A DNA stretch of 64,000 bases, taken from positions 1 through 64,000 of the forward strand of contig NZ_JAAFYS010000003.1 of NCBI RefSeq assembly GCF_012070395.1, read 5' to 3'. The stretch is from Pseudoroseicyclus tamaricis. Its GTDB lineage: Bacteria; Pseudomonadota; Alphaproteobacteria; Rhodobacterales; Rhodobacteraceae. Shown piece after piece: positions 10,049-19,019 of this stretch. A model generated the notes under the pieces. That model saw nothing but the letters and a program-made list of their open reading frames with translations, did no database searches and was not told where the DNA came from. A program made the translations under genes and the position numbers. The first letter of the stretch is position 1, and every line of letters starts with the position of its first letter.

Positions 10049-10498
10049 ATGCCCCATCCCGCCCCCACGCCCCGCGGCGCCGCGCCCGTCGGCCAGCTTG
10101 CCGAGCTCGGCGCTCTGGAATCCGGCGCCGTCCTCGCCCTGCGCCTGTGGTGCGAGGGCGCGCGGGAGGAGATCGGCCTCGCCGGGCCGGGGCTGGAGGC
10201 GCTGACCGGCGCCATGCGCCTGCTGCTCGATCACGGCCGCCGGCGGCTGATGCGCCACGGCACGACCTGCTCCTGCCTCGGCGGCGACGAGGCCTGCTTC
10301 GCGCAGCTCGTCGCCCTCGCCGCCACCGGCGAGGAGGAGGAGGCGCTGATGCTGGCGATGCTCATGGTGCGCGGTGACATGGCGCCGGCGCTCATCCACC
10401 ACGCGGGCGACCTCGGCCGGGCGCTCGCCCTCTCCTGCGCCCAGCTGGAGCGGCTCGAGCAGATGGACCGCCCGCCGGCCAGCCACGCCATCCATTAA
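10049..10498 (+). CDS. Uncharacterised 149-residue protein
   Basis: A small soluble protein, mostly helical in appearance, with no signal peptide or membrane segment. The middle contains RRLMRHGTTCSCLGGDEACFAQLV, which places three cysteines (C-x-C and a third eight residues on) in a short stretch; together with a later Cys they could bind a metal or be redox active. Similar proteins with a conserved RHG-x-x-CxC-x-G-x-DEACFA block occur in other Rhodobacteraceae as far as I recall, without an assigned role. A possible operator lies just upstream. It is followed in the same direction by the DUF1178 gene about 110 bases later. I assign no function. Confidence 0.7.
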   Translation: MPHPAPTPRGAAPVGQLAELGALESGAVLALRLWCEGAREEIGLAGPGLEALTGAMRLLLDHGRRRLMRHGTTCSCLGGDEACFAQLVALAATGEEEEALMLAMLMVRGDMAPALIHHAGDLGRALALSCAQLERLEQMDRPPASHAIH

Positions 10499-10611
10499 GG
10501 GCCCGCGCGATGGGCCTGCGTCATCGGGGCCTCACGGGCGGGATTGCTGCTGCCGCGAAAGCGCCTATCTTAACGCTTCCACGACATGTCCGTGCGAAGA
10601 CAAGCCCGCCC

Positions 10612-11049
10612 ATGATCCGCTACGCCCTCTCCTGCGCCGACGGCCATACGTTCGACAGCTGGTTCGCCAGCGCCGACGCCTATGACAGCCTCGCCGCCGC
10701 CGGCCACCTCTCCTGCGCCATCTGCGGCAGCCCGGACGTGTCGAAGCGCCTGATGGCCCCCGCCGTCGGGACCGAGGCCCCGAGAGAGAGCGCGGCGGAC
10801 GCACCCCCGCGCCTCGGCACCCCCCGCAGCGAGATGGAAGCGGCCCTCGCCGAGCTCCGCCGCAAGGTAGAGACGCAGAGCGACTACGTCGGCCTCTCCT
10901 TCGCCGCCGAGGCCCGCGCCATGCATGACGGCATCAAGCCCCGGCGCCCCATCTACGGCGAGGCGAAGCTTGAGGACGCGCGCAGCCTCCTCGAAGACGG
11001 CATCCCCGTCGCCCCCCTGCCCTTCCGCCCGAAGGCGAAGAGCAACTAG
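10612..11049 (+). CDS. DUF1178 family protein
   Basis: A 145-residue protein of the DUF1178 family, widespread in alphaproteobacteria and of unknown function. The N-terminus MIRYALSCADGHTFDSWF and the CAICG segment form a small zinc-ribbon-like pair of cysteines (Cys8, and the CxxC at about residues 36-39). The C-terminal half has the conserved YVG-x-x-FAAEARAMHDG and RPIYGEA motifs. I start at ATG 10612; the open frame extends 34 codons further upstream without family similarity. Confidence 0.9.
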   Translation: MIRYALSCADGHTFDSWFASADAYDSLAAAGHLSCAICGSPDVSKRLMAPAVGTEAPRESAADAPPRLGTPRSEMEAALAELRRKVETQSDYVGLSFAAEARAMHDGIKPRRPIYGEAKLEDARSLLEDGIPVAPLPFRPKAKSN

Positions 11050-11077
11050 GGCAAGGCGATCAGGGATGCCGGAGGGA

Positions 11078-11680
11078 TCACTGCTCCCCGGTTACGAAGA
11101 CCAGATCCATCTCGACCGTCTCGCCGGTATATAGCGACGTCCCGGTCATCTCCGAGATAGAGGAGAGGATGGAGCCTTCGTCATCTTCGGTAAAATAGGC
11201 CTCCACGGCCTCATCGATTGCGAGTTCATGGCCCAATGGGCTTGCCAGCGTGCCGTTCAGATCAGTCACGACATGGGTATCTAGGAAATACGGATCCGAG
11301 ATGAAGCCCTGCCCGGCTATCATAACGGTTCCCGCGATCTGGCGATCCTCGTCATCGATGAAGTTGCCGGCCTCCCCGGTCAGCGACTGATCGGCGAAAT
11401 CGACATCGAGTCCAACGTCGCCGCCGACGTAGCGATTCCCATCCGTCTCGTAGTGGCGGATGAAGAAATACCCCTCGTAGTCTGCCGTGCCGGATGTCGG
11501 CAGGTCCTCAATGAAAACAGAGTCACTTTCGCCAACGCGGTCGCCGAGATCGTCATTGAATGCGCTCCACTCGTCGTACGTTTCGAACCGCGGCTCAGAA
11601 GCTCCGGACGAGCCCGAGGAACAAGCGCTCAGAGTGCCGAAAAGGCCAACAGACAAAACAACAATTATATGCTTTTGCAT
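11078..11680 (-). CDS. Small surface lipoprotein, TbpB-barrel-like
   Basis: A 200-residue lipoprotein with a signal peptide ending in the lipobox LSAC (Cys20). The mature part is rich in Gly, Asp and aromatic residues and has alternating beta-strand patterns with turns such as SLTGEAGNF and GTVMIAGQGF. Those resemble the small eight-stranded barrel found in transferrin-binding-protein-like lipoproteins, but the match is weak. Its GC content is lower than that of its neighbours. It is convergent with the DUF1178 gene (28-base gap) and divergent from lysC. A role in ligand or iron-carrier binding is only a guess. Confidence 0.6.
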   Translation of the reverse strand: MQKHIIVVLSVGLFGTLSACSSGSSGASEPRFETYDEWSAFNDDLGDRVGESDSVFIEDLPTSGTADYEGYFFIRHYETDGNRYVGGDVGLDVDFADQSLTGEAGNFIDDEDRQIAGTVMIAGQGFISDPYFLDTHVVTDLNGTLASPLGHELAIDEAVEAYFTEDDEGSILSSISEMTGTSLYTGETVEMDLVFVTGEQ

Positions 11681-11878
11681 TTCATTCCCCAGTTCCTTGA
11701 ATCAGTCCGGGAAGGCTAGGACCGAACCGGCAATTTGAAAATCCTCTATTCCGGCATTCGCGTCCAAAGACCGCTGCCGGGAGGACTGGCGGGGAGGCTG
11801 CCCCCGCGGCCCCCACGGCCATTGCACCCTGCGTCACCGCGCATTAAGAGCCGCACCGGACGTTCCCGGGGACCCTAC

Positions 11879-13117
11879 ATGCCCATTCTGGTGATGAAAT
11901 TCGGCGGCACCTCCGTCGCCACGATCGACCGCATCCAGCGGGCCGCCAAGCGCGTGGCGCTGGAGGTGGCGAAGGGCTACGACGTCATCGTCATCGTCTC
12001 CGCCATGGCCGGCAAGACCAACGAGCTTGTCGGCTGGGTGAACGAGACCTCCCCCCTCTACGACGCGCGCGAATACGACGCCGTCGTCTCCTCGGGGGAG
12101 AATGTCACCGCCGGGCTCATGGCGCTCCGCCTGCAGGAGATGGAGGTGCCCGCCCGCTCCTGGCAGGGATGGCAGGTGCCGGTGCAGACGACCTCCGCGC
12201 ATGGCTCGGCGCGGATCGAGGCAATCCCGCCGGAGAATATCCTCAAGAAGTTCGCCGAGGGCATGAAGGTCGCCGTCGTAGCCGGCTTCCAGGGCGTCAG
12301 CCCGGAGGGGCGGATCACCACGCTGGGCCGCGGCGGCTCCGACACCACCGCCGTCGCCTTCGCCGCCGCCTTCGACGCCGAGCGCTGCGACATCTTCACC
12401 GATGTCGACGGCGTCTACACGACCGACCCGCGCATCTGCGACAAGGCGCGCAAGCTTGACCGGATCGCCTTCGAGGAGATGCTGGAGTTGGCCTCGCTCG
12501 GCGCCAAGGTGCTGCAGACCCGCTCCGTCGAGCTTGCGATGCGCTACAAGGTGAAGCTGCGGGTTCTCTCCAGCTTCGAGGAACCCAGCGACGACGCCGG
12601 CACGCTCGTCTGCGACGAGGAGGATATCGTGGAAAGCAACGTGATCTCGGGCATCGCCCATTCCCGCGACGAGGCGAAGATGACGCTCATCTCCGTCGCC
12701 GACCGCCCCGGCATCGCCGCCGCCATCTTCGGCCCACTGGCCGAGGCCGGCGTGAACGTCGACATGATCGTGCAGAACATCTCCGAGGATGGCCGGACGG
12801 ACATGACCTTCTCATGCCCCACCGATCAGGTGCTGCGGGCGCAGACGGCGCTGAACGCGGCGCGCGAGGTCGGCTCGATCAACTTCCACGATCTCGATTG
12901 CGACAACGGCGTCGCCAAGGTCTCCGCCGTCGGCATCGGCATGCGCAGCCACACGGGCGTCGCCGCCAAGATGTTCAAGGTGCTGGCCGACGAGGGGATC
13001 AACATCAAGGTCATCACCACGTCGGAGATCAAGATCTCCGTCCTCATCGACCGCAAGTACATGGAGCTGGCCGTGCAGGCGCTCCATGACGCCTTCGGGC
13101 TCGACAAGGCGGCCTGA
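11879..13117 (+). CDS. lysC: Aspartate kinase
   Basis: A 412-residue aspartokinase that phosphorylates aspartate in the first step of lysine, methionine and threonine synthesis. The kinase domain starts with VMKFGGTSVA and contains GRGGSDTTAVAFAAAF and FTDVDGVYTTDPR. Two ACT domains follow (about residues 270-400: ISVADRPGIAAAIF and VSAVGIGMRSHTGVAAKMF), the usual site of lysine/threonine feedback. Its length is normal for the monofunctional LysC class. ATG 11879 starts the conserved MPILVMKFGG; the open frame upstream carries no family sequence. Confidence 0.97.
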   Translation: MPILVMKFGGTSVATIDRIQRAAKRVALEVAKGYDVIVIVSAMAGKTNELVGWVNETSPLYDAREYDAVVSSGENVTAGLMALRLQEMEVPARSWQGWQVPVQTTSAHGSARIEAIPPENILKKFAEGMKVAVVAGFQGVSPEGRITTLGRGGSDTTAVAFAAAFDAERCDIFTDVDGVYTTDPRICDKARKLDRIAFEEMLELASLGAKVLQTRSVELAMRYKVKLRVLSSFEEPSDDAGTLVCDEEDIVESNVISGIAHSRDEAKMTLISVADRPGIAAAIFGPLAEAGVNVDMIVQNISEDGRTDMTFSCPTDQVLRAQTALNAAREVGSINFHDLDCDNGVAKVSAVGIGMRSHTGVAAKMFKVLADEGINIKVITTSEIKISVLIDRKYMELAVQALHDAFGLDKAA

Positions 13118-13220
13118 GCGCCGGCGAGAGCCTGCGCGGGGCGCTGCCCCGGACCCGAGGTATCTGCGCCGGATGAAACGCCGAGCTTGCCCGGCGGCGC
13201 CGTCGGCGCGAGGCTGGGGC

Positions 13221-13886
13221 ATGATCCGGCGCCCCGCCCCTCTCGCCTGCCTCCTCGCGAGCCTTCTCGTCCGGCCGGCGCTGGCCTGCGACACGGCGCT
13301 CGTCCTCGCCATAGACGTCTCGAACTCCGTCGACGCGGCCGAGTACCGGTTGCAGGTCGACGGCATGGCCGACGCGCTGGCCGATCCGGAGATCCTGCAG
13401 GCGGCGGTCGACGGGCAGGTGGCCATCGCCGTGCTGCAATGGTCGGGCGTGGGGCGACAGGAGGTCTCCATCCCCTGGCGGCGGATCGGGGTGGCGGCGG
13501 ATGCGCTGGCGCTCTCGGCCGAGGCGCGCGCCCTGCCCCGCGCCTTCACCCTCTCCGACACCGCGCCGGCGGAGGCGGTGATGGCGGGCCTCGCGCTCTT
13601 CGGCGAGGTGCCCGATTGCCGGCGCCGGATCATCGACGTATCCGGCGACGGCACGCCCAATGCCGGCGGCAGCGTGCCGGCTGCACGGACGGCGGCCGAG
13701 CAGGCGGGGGTGACGATCAACGGCCTCGCCATAGAGAGCCTCGGCCGCGGCCAGCCGATCACCTCCTTCTTCGCCCGCCGCCTCGTCACCGGCGACGGCT
13801 TCGTCATCACGGCGCGCGGCCACCGCGATTACCCCGAGGCCATCCGCCGCAAGATCCTGCGCGAGATCTCGCGGGTGTTCGGGTAG
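13221..13886 (+). CDS. Exported DUF1194 (vWA-like) protein
   Basis: A 221-residue exported protein. The signal peptide (about residues 1-22, ending in ALA) precedes CDTALVLAIDVSNSVDAAEY, where DVSNS fits the DxSxS metal-ion-dependent adhesion motif of von Willebrand A folds; a later DVSGDGTPN block is also typical of DUF1194. The family is common in Rhodobacterales and probably mediates periplasmic or surface protein contacts; its exact role is unknown. ATG 13221 is preceded by GAGG and gives an intact signal peptide, so I prefer it over upstream starts. Confidence 0.88.
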   Translation: MIRRPAPLACLLASLLVRPALACDTALVLAIDVSNSVDAAEYRLQVDGMADALADPEILQAAVDGQVAIAVLQWSGVGRQEVSIPWRRIGVAADALALSAEARALPRAFTLSDTAPAEAVMAGLALFGEVPDCRRRIIDVSGDGTPNAGGSVPAARTAAEQAGVTINGLAIESLGRGQPITSFFARRLVTGDGFVITARGHRDYPEAIRRKILREISRVFG

Positions 13887-13926
13887 CTCCATCCGGCGCG
13901 AGATTCCGCACGCGATGGCCAACGCT

Positions 13927-14198
13927 CGTAGGGTGGGTTTTCAACCCACCGCCCGGCCCACCACTCGCGCACCACCTGCAGGCGCAGGGCGCGCGCCGGC
14001 CCGTGGGGTGGCGCTCCGACATTCCCGCTGCGCGATTTATGCCTGCCAAGGCCCTCCCCCGCTCCGAACTCCGCGCCAAGCCTCACCGGAGCGCCAGCCC
14101 GCGGGACGGGCCGGCGCTCGCCCTGCGCCTTCGGCGCGGACCGGGCGGGGGAAGAGCTCCGGGCCGGGGGACAAGGTGGGTTGGAAACCCACCCTACG
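13927..14198. repeat. 272-bp palindromic element with inverted ends, copy A
   Basis: The element is bounded by 24-base terminal inverted repeats (13927-13950 and 14175-14198) that match at 23 positions and are each themselves a GGTGGGTT...AACCCACC palindrome. Inside, a left arm (13978-14018) and a right arm (14087-14130) are largely reverse complements, so the transcript or single strand could fold into a long hairpin with a loop of about 70 bases. It holds no convincing gene. A second copy of the inner arms lies at 55492-55645. The design is that of a MITE-like non-autonomous element, which is inference. Confidence 0.75.
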
Positions 14199-14280
14199 GG
14201 GACGCCTTGCCCGCCTCAGTCCCATGAAGCTTTCATGACACCCCGCCTCCGCCCTTGCCTCGCCGCCGCCTCCCTGTCTC

Positions 14281-15522
14281 ATGCCGCCCATGACCCTTCG
14301 CGCCCTCACGCTTGTCTTCCTGCGCATCGGCTGCCTCTCCTTCGGCGGGCCGGCGGCGCAGATCGCGCTGATGCAGCGGGAGCTGGTGGAGCGGCGGCCG
14401 TGGCTGACGGAGGCGGAGTTCCTGCGGGCCCTCTCCTTCTGCATGCTCCTGCCGGGGCCGGAGGCGATGCAGCTGGCGACCTATGCCGGATGGCGGCTGC
14501 GGGGCACGCTCGGCGGCCTCGTCGCCGGCAGCCTCTTCGTGCTCCCCGGCGCCGCCGTCATCGCCGCCCTCGCCCTCGCCTATGCCGCGCATGGCGACCT
14601 GCCGGCGGTGCGCGCGGCCTTCACCGGCATCCAGGCGGCGGTCATTGCCATCGTCGTCCTCGCCATCCTGCGCCTGGGGTCCAAGGCGCTGAAGACATGG
14701 CCGCATCGGGCCATCGCCCTCCTCGCCTTCCTCGCGCTCTACGCGGCGCACCTGCCCTTCCCGCTCGTCATCCTCGCCGCCGGCGCATTCGGCTTCCTCA
14801 CCACGCCCGCCGGCCCCGCCGCCCCGCGCCAATCCGCCGCGACGCCCTGGGCGCTCTGCGCGGCGCTCCTCGCGCTCTGGGCGGCGCCGCTCATCGCCGC
14901 CTGGGGGACCGGCGCCGACCTCCTCCTCGCGCTGGGGCTCTTCTTCTCCAAGCTGGCGCTCGTCACCTTCGGCGGCGCCTATGCCGTCCTCGCCTGGATG
15001 ACGGACGAGGTGGTGCGCCAGCAGGGCTGGCTCACGGCGGCGCAGATGCTCGACGCGCTGGGGCTGGCGGAGACGACGCCGGGGCCGCTGATCCTCGTCA
15101 CCGAATTCGTCGGCATCCTCGCGGGCCAGGCGGAGGGGATCGGCCTCCTCGCCGGGGGCATGGTGCTCTGGGTGACCTTCGTGCCCTGCTTCCTGTGGAT
15201 CTTCGCCTTCGCGCCGCACATCGAGGCGCTGACCCACGCCCCGCGCCTCTCGGCGGCGCTGGCGGCGATCTCCGCCGCCGTCGTCGGCGTCATCGCCAAC
15301 CTGTCGCTCTGGTTCGCCCTGCAGGTGCTCTTCGGAGGGACGGTCTCTCCCGCCCTCGGCCCGCTCTCGCCGCTCCTGCCCGTCCCGGGCACGCTGCAAC
15401 CCGGCCCCCTGGTGCTCGCCATCGCCGCCGGGCTGGCGCTGCGGGCGGGGCTGGCGCTGCCACTGGTGCTGGCGCTCTCGGCCCTCGGCGGGCTGGGGCT
15501 GGCGGCGCTCACGGGAGCCTGA
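14281..15522 (+). CDS. chrA: Chromate transporter, ChrA family
   Basis: A 413-residue integral membrane protein of the CHR family with two homologous halves. The first starts with FLRIGCLSFGGPAAQIALM and has LLPGPEAMQLATYAGW; the second repeats the pattern with LVTFGGAYAVLAWM and AETTPGPLILVTEFVG. About ten to twelve hydrophobic segments are visible. The family exports chromate from the cytoplasm, driven by the proton gradient; some members serve other anions or sulfate physiology. Met1 (14281) and Met4 (14290) are both possible starts and neither has a strong ribosome site. No chrB regulator is adjacent. Confidence 0.9.
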   Translation: MPPMTLRALTLVFLRIGCLSFGGPAAQIALMQRELVERRPWLTEAEFLRALSFCMLLPGPEAMQLATYAGWRLRGTLGGLVAGSLFVLPGAAVIAALALAYAAHGDLPAVRAAFTGIQAAVIAIVVLAILRLGSKALKTWPHRAIALLAFLALYAAHLPFPLVILAAGAFGFLTTPAGPAAPRQSAATPWALCAALLALWAAPLIAAWGTGADLLLALGLFFSKLALVTFGGAYAVLAWMTDEVVRQQGWLTAAQMLDALGLAETTPGPLILVTEFVGILAGQAEGIGLLAGGMVLWVTFVPCFLWIFAFAPHIEALTHAPRLSAALAAISAAVVGVIANLSLWFALQVLFGGTVSPALGPLSPLLPVPGTLQPGPLVLAIAAGLALRAGLALPLVLALSALGGLGLAALTGA

Positions 15523-15585
15523 CGCATCCGCCCTTTCCTCCGCGCGCGAATCCCCTATGCTTTCAGAGGTATTCCCGAAGCAAGA

Positions 15586-16074
15586 ATGAGCGCACCCCCC
15601 GTGTCCCAATCGATCGACTACGGCAAGCTGATGCACAAGGCCATGCGCGGCCTGATCCTCGAGGTGCTGACCCGCGTCTCGGACGAGGGGCTGCCGGGCG
15701 CGCACCATTTCTTCATCACCTTCGACACGCGCCACCCCGGTGTCGCCATCGCCGACTGGCTGATGCAGCGCTACCCCGAGGAGATGACCGTCGTGCTGCA
15801 GCACTGGTTCGACGATCTGGAGGTGGGTGAGGACGGCTTCGGCGTCACGCTCAACTTCGGCGACAAGCCCGAGCCGCTCTACATTCCCTTCGATGCCATC
15901 CGCACCTTCGTTGACCCCTCAGTGGAGTTCGGCCTGCGCTTCGAGACGCAGGAAGAGGACGACGAGGAGGAAGAGGCGCGGGCCGACATCGCCCACGAGA
16001 ACGACGAGGACGAGGACGAGCGCCCGCAGAAGGACGCCGAGATCGTCAGCCTCGACAGCTTCCGCAAGGGCTGA
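15586..16074 (+). CDS. sspB: SspB-family ClpXP adaptor
   Basis: A 162-residue alphaproteobacterial SspB. The N-terminal substrate-binding domain (about residues 8-115) includes HHFFITFDTRHPGV and LNFGDKPEPLYIPFDAI, which form the groove for ssrA-type degradation tags. An acidic disordered linker (EEDDEEEE and similar) then leads to the C-terminal IVSLDSFRKG, the short ClpX-binding tail. The protein delivers tagged or specific substrates to ClpXP. The domain order and length fit the family. Confidence 0.93.
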   Translation: MSAPPVSQSIDYGKLMHKAMRGLILEVLTRVSDEGLPGAHHFFITFDTRHPGVAIADWLMQRYPEEMTVVLQHWFDDLEVGEDGFGVTLNFGDKPEPLYIPFDAIRTFVDPSVEFGLRFETQEEDDEEEEARADIAHENDEDEDERPQKDAEIVSLDSFRKG

Positions 16075-16130
16075 GCGCCGCACCCCGTTCGCGACGTCCG
16101 CCCCCGGGGCCCACGGAAATCGCGCGATGT

Positions 16131-16162
16131 CCGGGCCGATTTCCGCGCAGAAATCGGCCCGG
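16131..16162. terminator. Hairpin between convergent genes
   Basis: GGGCCGATTTC and GAAATCGGCCC form a perfect 11-base stem around a CGCGCA loop, between sspB and the convergent membrane-protein gene. There is no T run, so it may be a weak bidirectional terminator or part of a dispersed repeat. The upstream flank contains ATCGCGCGATGTCCG, which also occurs at 61545-61559. Confidence 0.5.
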
Positions 16163-16176
16163 TTGCAGCGGAGCGC

Positions 16177-17007
16177 CTAGGGCCCGAGGCCGGGCAGGAG
16201 CAGGCGGCTCTTGACCAGCCAGGCCACACCGAAGCTCGCCAGCGCCGCGGCCTCGCCGAGATACATCGGCCTCTCGAACCAGCCCGCCTCGCGCAGCCAG
16301 TCCTGCCCGCCCACCAGCGCGAAGCCCGCGAGGATGCCGAGGCTGCACAGGACGTAGATGCCGTTGCGCACCTTCTTCGCCGTCCCCACCGGTGCGCCGG
16401 GGGCGCCGTCCTTCCGGTCGACAGTGCGGACCCGCGTGAAGGACCAGGCGGAGAAGTAGAGCAGGATGGCGAAGAGCACGATCGCGGCGATACTGTGGAT
16501 GACGGCGGAGGTGTTGCTCGCCAGCATGTCCGCCAGATCGACGTAGCCGAGGTAGGTCCCGCCGTCGAACTCCGCCGGCACCAGCTCCCCCGCCTCCAGC
16601 GTCAGCACCATGGCGGGGCGGAAGTCGATCTCGCTGCTGGCGAGGCAGCCGATGTTGGTTGTCGGGAAGAGCGCCACGAGGATCGCCGCCACCCCCGCCA
16701 CGCTTGCCAGCGCCCCGTCGAGCCGCGTCTCGCCCCGGTAGCGCAGCAGGAAGGCCCCGGTGAAGGCCAGCGCGGCGACGAAGAAGCCGCCGGCCAGGGG
16801 CTCGTAGTAGTAATGGCTGATGGAGATGCGCCGGCAGGTGTAGTCGTTGAGCCCGTCGATCAGCGCCACCCCGAAGGCGAGGAAGAGCGCGATGGCGCCG
16901 ATGATCAGGGCCGTCGCCCTCTCCTTGTGCAGCGCCTCGCGGGCATCCATCGCCATGTAGGCGGCGTCGGGCGCCATCATCCGGTCGCGTGTGCGCAGAA
17001 GCTCCAT
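16177..17007 (-). CDS. Uncharacterised integral membrane protein
   Basis: A 276-residue protein with about six transmembrane segments. A conserved-looking block (residues about 60-90: RISISHYYYEPLAGGFFVAAL followed by FTGAFLLRYRG) resembles an unnamed bacterial family with SISxYYxTP...DxFVGAL...FLxxY motifs. Two cysteines (in YTCRR and IGCLASS) could form a disulphide in an external loop. It has no recognisable enzyme or transporter signature and I give no function. It is divergent from fumC, with 177 bases between the starts. Confidence 0.65.
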   Translation of the reverse strand: MELLRTRDRMMAPDAAYMAMDAREALHKERATALIIGAIALFLAFGVALIDGLNDYTCRRISISHYYYEPLAGGFFVAALAFTGAFLLRYRGETRLDGALASVAGVAAILVALFPTTNIGCLASSEIDFRPAMVLTLEAGELVPAEFDGGTYLGYVDLADMLASNTSAVIHSIAAIVLFAILLYFSAWSFTRVRTVDRKDGAPGAPVGTAKKVRNGIYVLCSLGILAGFALVGGQDWLREAGWFERPMYLGEAAALASFGVAWLVKSRLLLPGLGP

Positions 17008-17127
17008 GCCATCTCCCCCCGGTCCGCTCCGCCGCCATCATGCCTGCCCCGGCGGCAGCCGCCATAGTCGGGAAATCCCGCCCCGCGCCCGGCGCGGCCC
17101 GCGGCCTCCCGCCGCCATCCCTGCCGA

Positions 17128-17156
17128 TTGTCTTGATCATTCCGGGGGGATAGACA
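17128..17156 (+). promoter_or_regulatory. Candidate fumC promoter
   Basis: TTGTCT and TAGACA are separated by 17 bases and lie about 30 bases upstream of the fumC start. The -35 box is close to consensus; the -10 box matches only half. GGGAGAGAGAG just before ATG 17185 is the ribosome site. Confidence 0.4.
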
Positions 17157-17184
17157 TCCGCGCAAGCATGCGAGGGAGAGAGAG

Positions 17185-18591
17185 ATGACCGACACCCGCA
17201 AGGACGCCACGCGCCGCGAAACCGACAGCTTCGGCCCGCTCGAGGTGCAGGCCGACCGCTACTGGGGCGCACAGACGCAGCGCAGCCTGCAGAACTTCCC
17301 CATCGGCTGGGAGCGGCAGCCCGTCGCCATCGTCCGCGCGCTCGGCGTCATCAAGCAGGCCTGCGCCGAGGCAAACCGCGACCGCGGCAAGATCGAGGGC
17401 GAGATGGCCGAGGCGATGATCGCCGCCGCCGCCGAGGTCGTGGCGGGCAAGCTCGACGATCACTTCCCGCTGGTCGTCTGGCAGACGGGCTCCGGCACGC
17501 AGAGCAACATGAACGCCAACGAGGTCATCTCCAACCGCGCCATCGAGATGCTGGGCGGGGTCATGGGCTCCAAGGACCCGGTGCACCCGAACGATCACGT
17601 CAACATGGGGCAGAGCTCCAACGACACCTTCCCCACCGCCATGCACATCGCCGTCGCCATGACGGCGCGGGACGTGACCATCCCGGGCCTGCGCAAGCTG
17701 CTGGATGCGCTGGAGGCGAAGGTCAAGGAATTCGACGGCATCATCAAGATCGGCCGCACCCACACGATGGATGCCACGCCCCTGACGCTGGCGCAGGAAT
17801 TCTCCGGCTACGCGCACCAGGTCCGCATGGGGATCGAGCGGGTGGAGAGCGCCCTGCCCCGCATCTACGAGCTGGCGCAGGGCGGCACCGCCGTCGGCAC
17901 CGGGCTCAACACGCCGAAGGGCTGGGGCGAGACGGTCGCCGCCAACATGTCGAAGATCACCGGCCTGCCCTTCGTCACCGCGCCCAACAAGTTCGAGGCG
18001 CTGGCCGCCCATGACGCCATGGTCGAGATGTCGGGCCAGCTGAAGGTCGTCGCCACCTCGCTCTTCAAGATCGCCAACGACATCCGCCTGCTCGGCTCCG
18101 GCCCGCGCTGCGGCCTCGGCGAACTGATGCTGCCGGAGAACGAGCCCGGCTCCTCCATCATGCCCGGCAAGGTGAACCCGACGCAGTGCGAGGCGCTCAC
18201 CCAGGTCTGCGCCCATGTCCTCGGCAACGACGCCGCCGTCGGCTTCGCCGGCACGCAGGGGCATTTCGAGCTCAACGTCTACAAGCCGATGATGGCCTAT
18301 AACGTGCTGCAATCCATGCAGCTTCTGGGCGACGCCGCCTCGGCCTTCACCGACAATTGCGTCGTCGGCATCAGGGCCAACACCGACCGCATCGAGAAGC
18401 TCATGCGCGAGAGCCTGATGCTGGTGACGGCGCTGGCGCCCACCATCGGCTACGACAACGCCACGACCGTCGCCAAGACGGCGCACAAGAACGGCACGAC
18501 GCTCAAGGAAGAGGCCGTCAACCTCGGCTTCGTCGACGAGGAGACCTTCGAGAAGGTCGTGCGCCCCGAAGAGATGATCGGCCCGAAGTGA
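17185..18591 (+). CDS. fumC: Class II fumarate hydratase
   Basis: A 468-residue fumarase of the iron-free class II, interconverting fumarate and malate in the citric acid cycle. The superfamily signature [16 protein letters not shown], with the catalytic Ser loop, lies at about residues 317-332. Other active-site parts are [31 protein letters not shown] and [17 protein letters not shown]. The family's homotetramer is built around long central helices. Its stop overlaps the start of the DUF4169 gene, so at least three genes are coupled. Confidence 0.97.
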   Translation: MTDTRKDATRRETDSFGPLEVQADRYWGAQTQRSLQNFPIGWERQPVAIVRALGVIKQACAEANRDRGKIEGEMAEAMIAAAAEVVAGKLDDHFPLVVWQTGSGTQSNMNANEVISNRAIEMLGGVMGSKDPVHPNDHVNMGQSSNDTFPTAMHIAVAMTARDVTIPGLRKLLDALEAKVKEFDGIIKIGRTHTMDATPLTLAQEFSGYAHQVRMGIERVESALPRIYELAQGGTAVGTGLNTPKGWGETVAANMSKITGLPFVTAPNKFEALAAHDAMVEMSGQLKVVATSLFKIANDIRLLGSGPRCGLGELMLPENEPGSSIMPGKVNPTQCEALTQVCAHVLGNDAAVGFAGTQGHFELNVYKPMMAYNVLQSMQLLGDAASAFTDNCVVGIRANTDRIEKLMRESLMLVTALAPTIGYDNATTVAKTAHKNGTTLKEEAVNLGFVDEETFEKVVRPEEMIGPK

Positions 18592-18803
18592 GCGAGCCGG
18601 TCAACCTCGGCAAGGTGCGCAAGGCGCGGGCGAAGGCGGAGAAGCGCGCCCGCGCCGATGCCAACGCCCTCAAGTTCGGCCGCCCCAAGGCCGAACGCCG
18701 CGCCGAGGAGGCCCGCGCCGCGAAGGAGGCGGAGCGGCTGGAGGGGCACCGGCTGACGGGGGACCGGCGGACGGGGGACCGAGAGCCCTCGGAGGGCTCG
18801 TGA
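18588..18803 (+). CDS. DUF4169 family protein
   Basis: A 71-residue, highly charged protein starting [19 protein letters not shown] and containing KFGRPKAER, the hallmark of DUF4169. It starts with a GTG that overlaps the fumC stop (GTGA), so it is translationally coupled to fumC. The family is confined largely to alphaproteobacteria and nearly always sits beside fumC and a ribbon-helix-helix gene. Its high Lys/Arg content suggests nucleic-acid or ribosome contact, but no function is established. Confidence 0.85.
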   Translation: MSEPVNLGKVRKARAKAEKRARADANALKFGRPKAERRAEEARAAKEAERLEGHRLTGDRRTGDREPSEGS

Positions 18804-19018
18804 GCGCCCGCCCCGTCAAACGCTCGCTGACGCTGCGGGGCCACCGCACCTCCGTCTCGCTGGAGGACGAGTTCTGGGCCGAGTTCCGCCGCCTCGCCAC
18901 CGCGCGGGGTGCCGGCATCAGCACCCTCGCCGCCGAGATCGACGAGACCCGCGGCGAGGTCGGCCTCGCCAGCGCGCTGCGCGTCTGGGTGCTGCGGGAG
19001 GTGAAGGCGGGCCGCTAG
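18800..19018 (+). CDS. Ribbon-helix-helix domain protein
   Basis: A 72-residue protein. SLTLRGHRTSVSLEDEFWAEF fits the strand-helix start of an RHH fold, and ISTLAAEIDE with LASALRVWVLRE forms the second helix. It starts at a GTG overlapping the DUF4169 stop by four bases. RHH proteins usually bind DNA as dimers, so it may be a small regulator, possibly of the fumC cluster; no antitoxin partner is visible. Confidence 0.8.
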   Translation: MSARPVKRSLTLRGHRTSVSLEDEFWAEFRRLATARGAGISTLAAEIDETRGEVGLASALRVWVLREVKAGR

Positions 19019-19019
19019 C

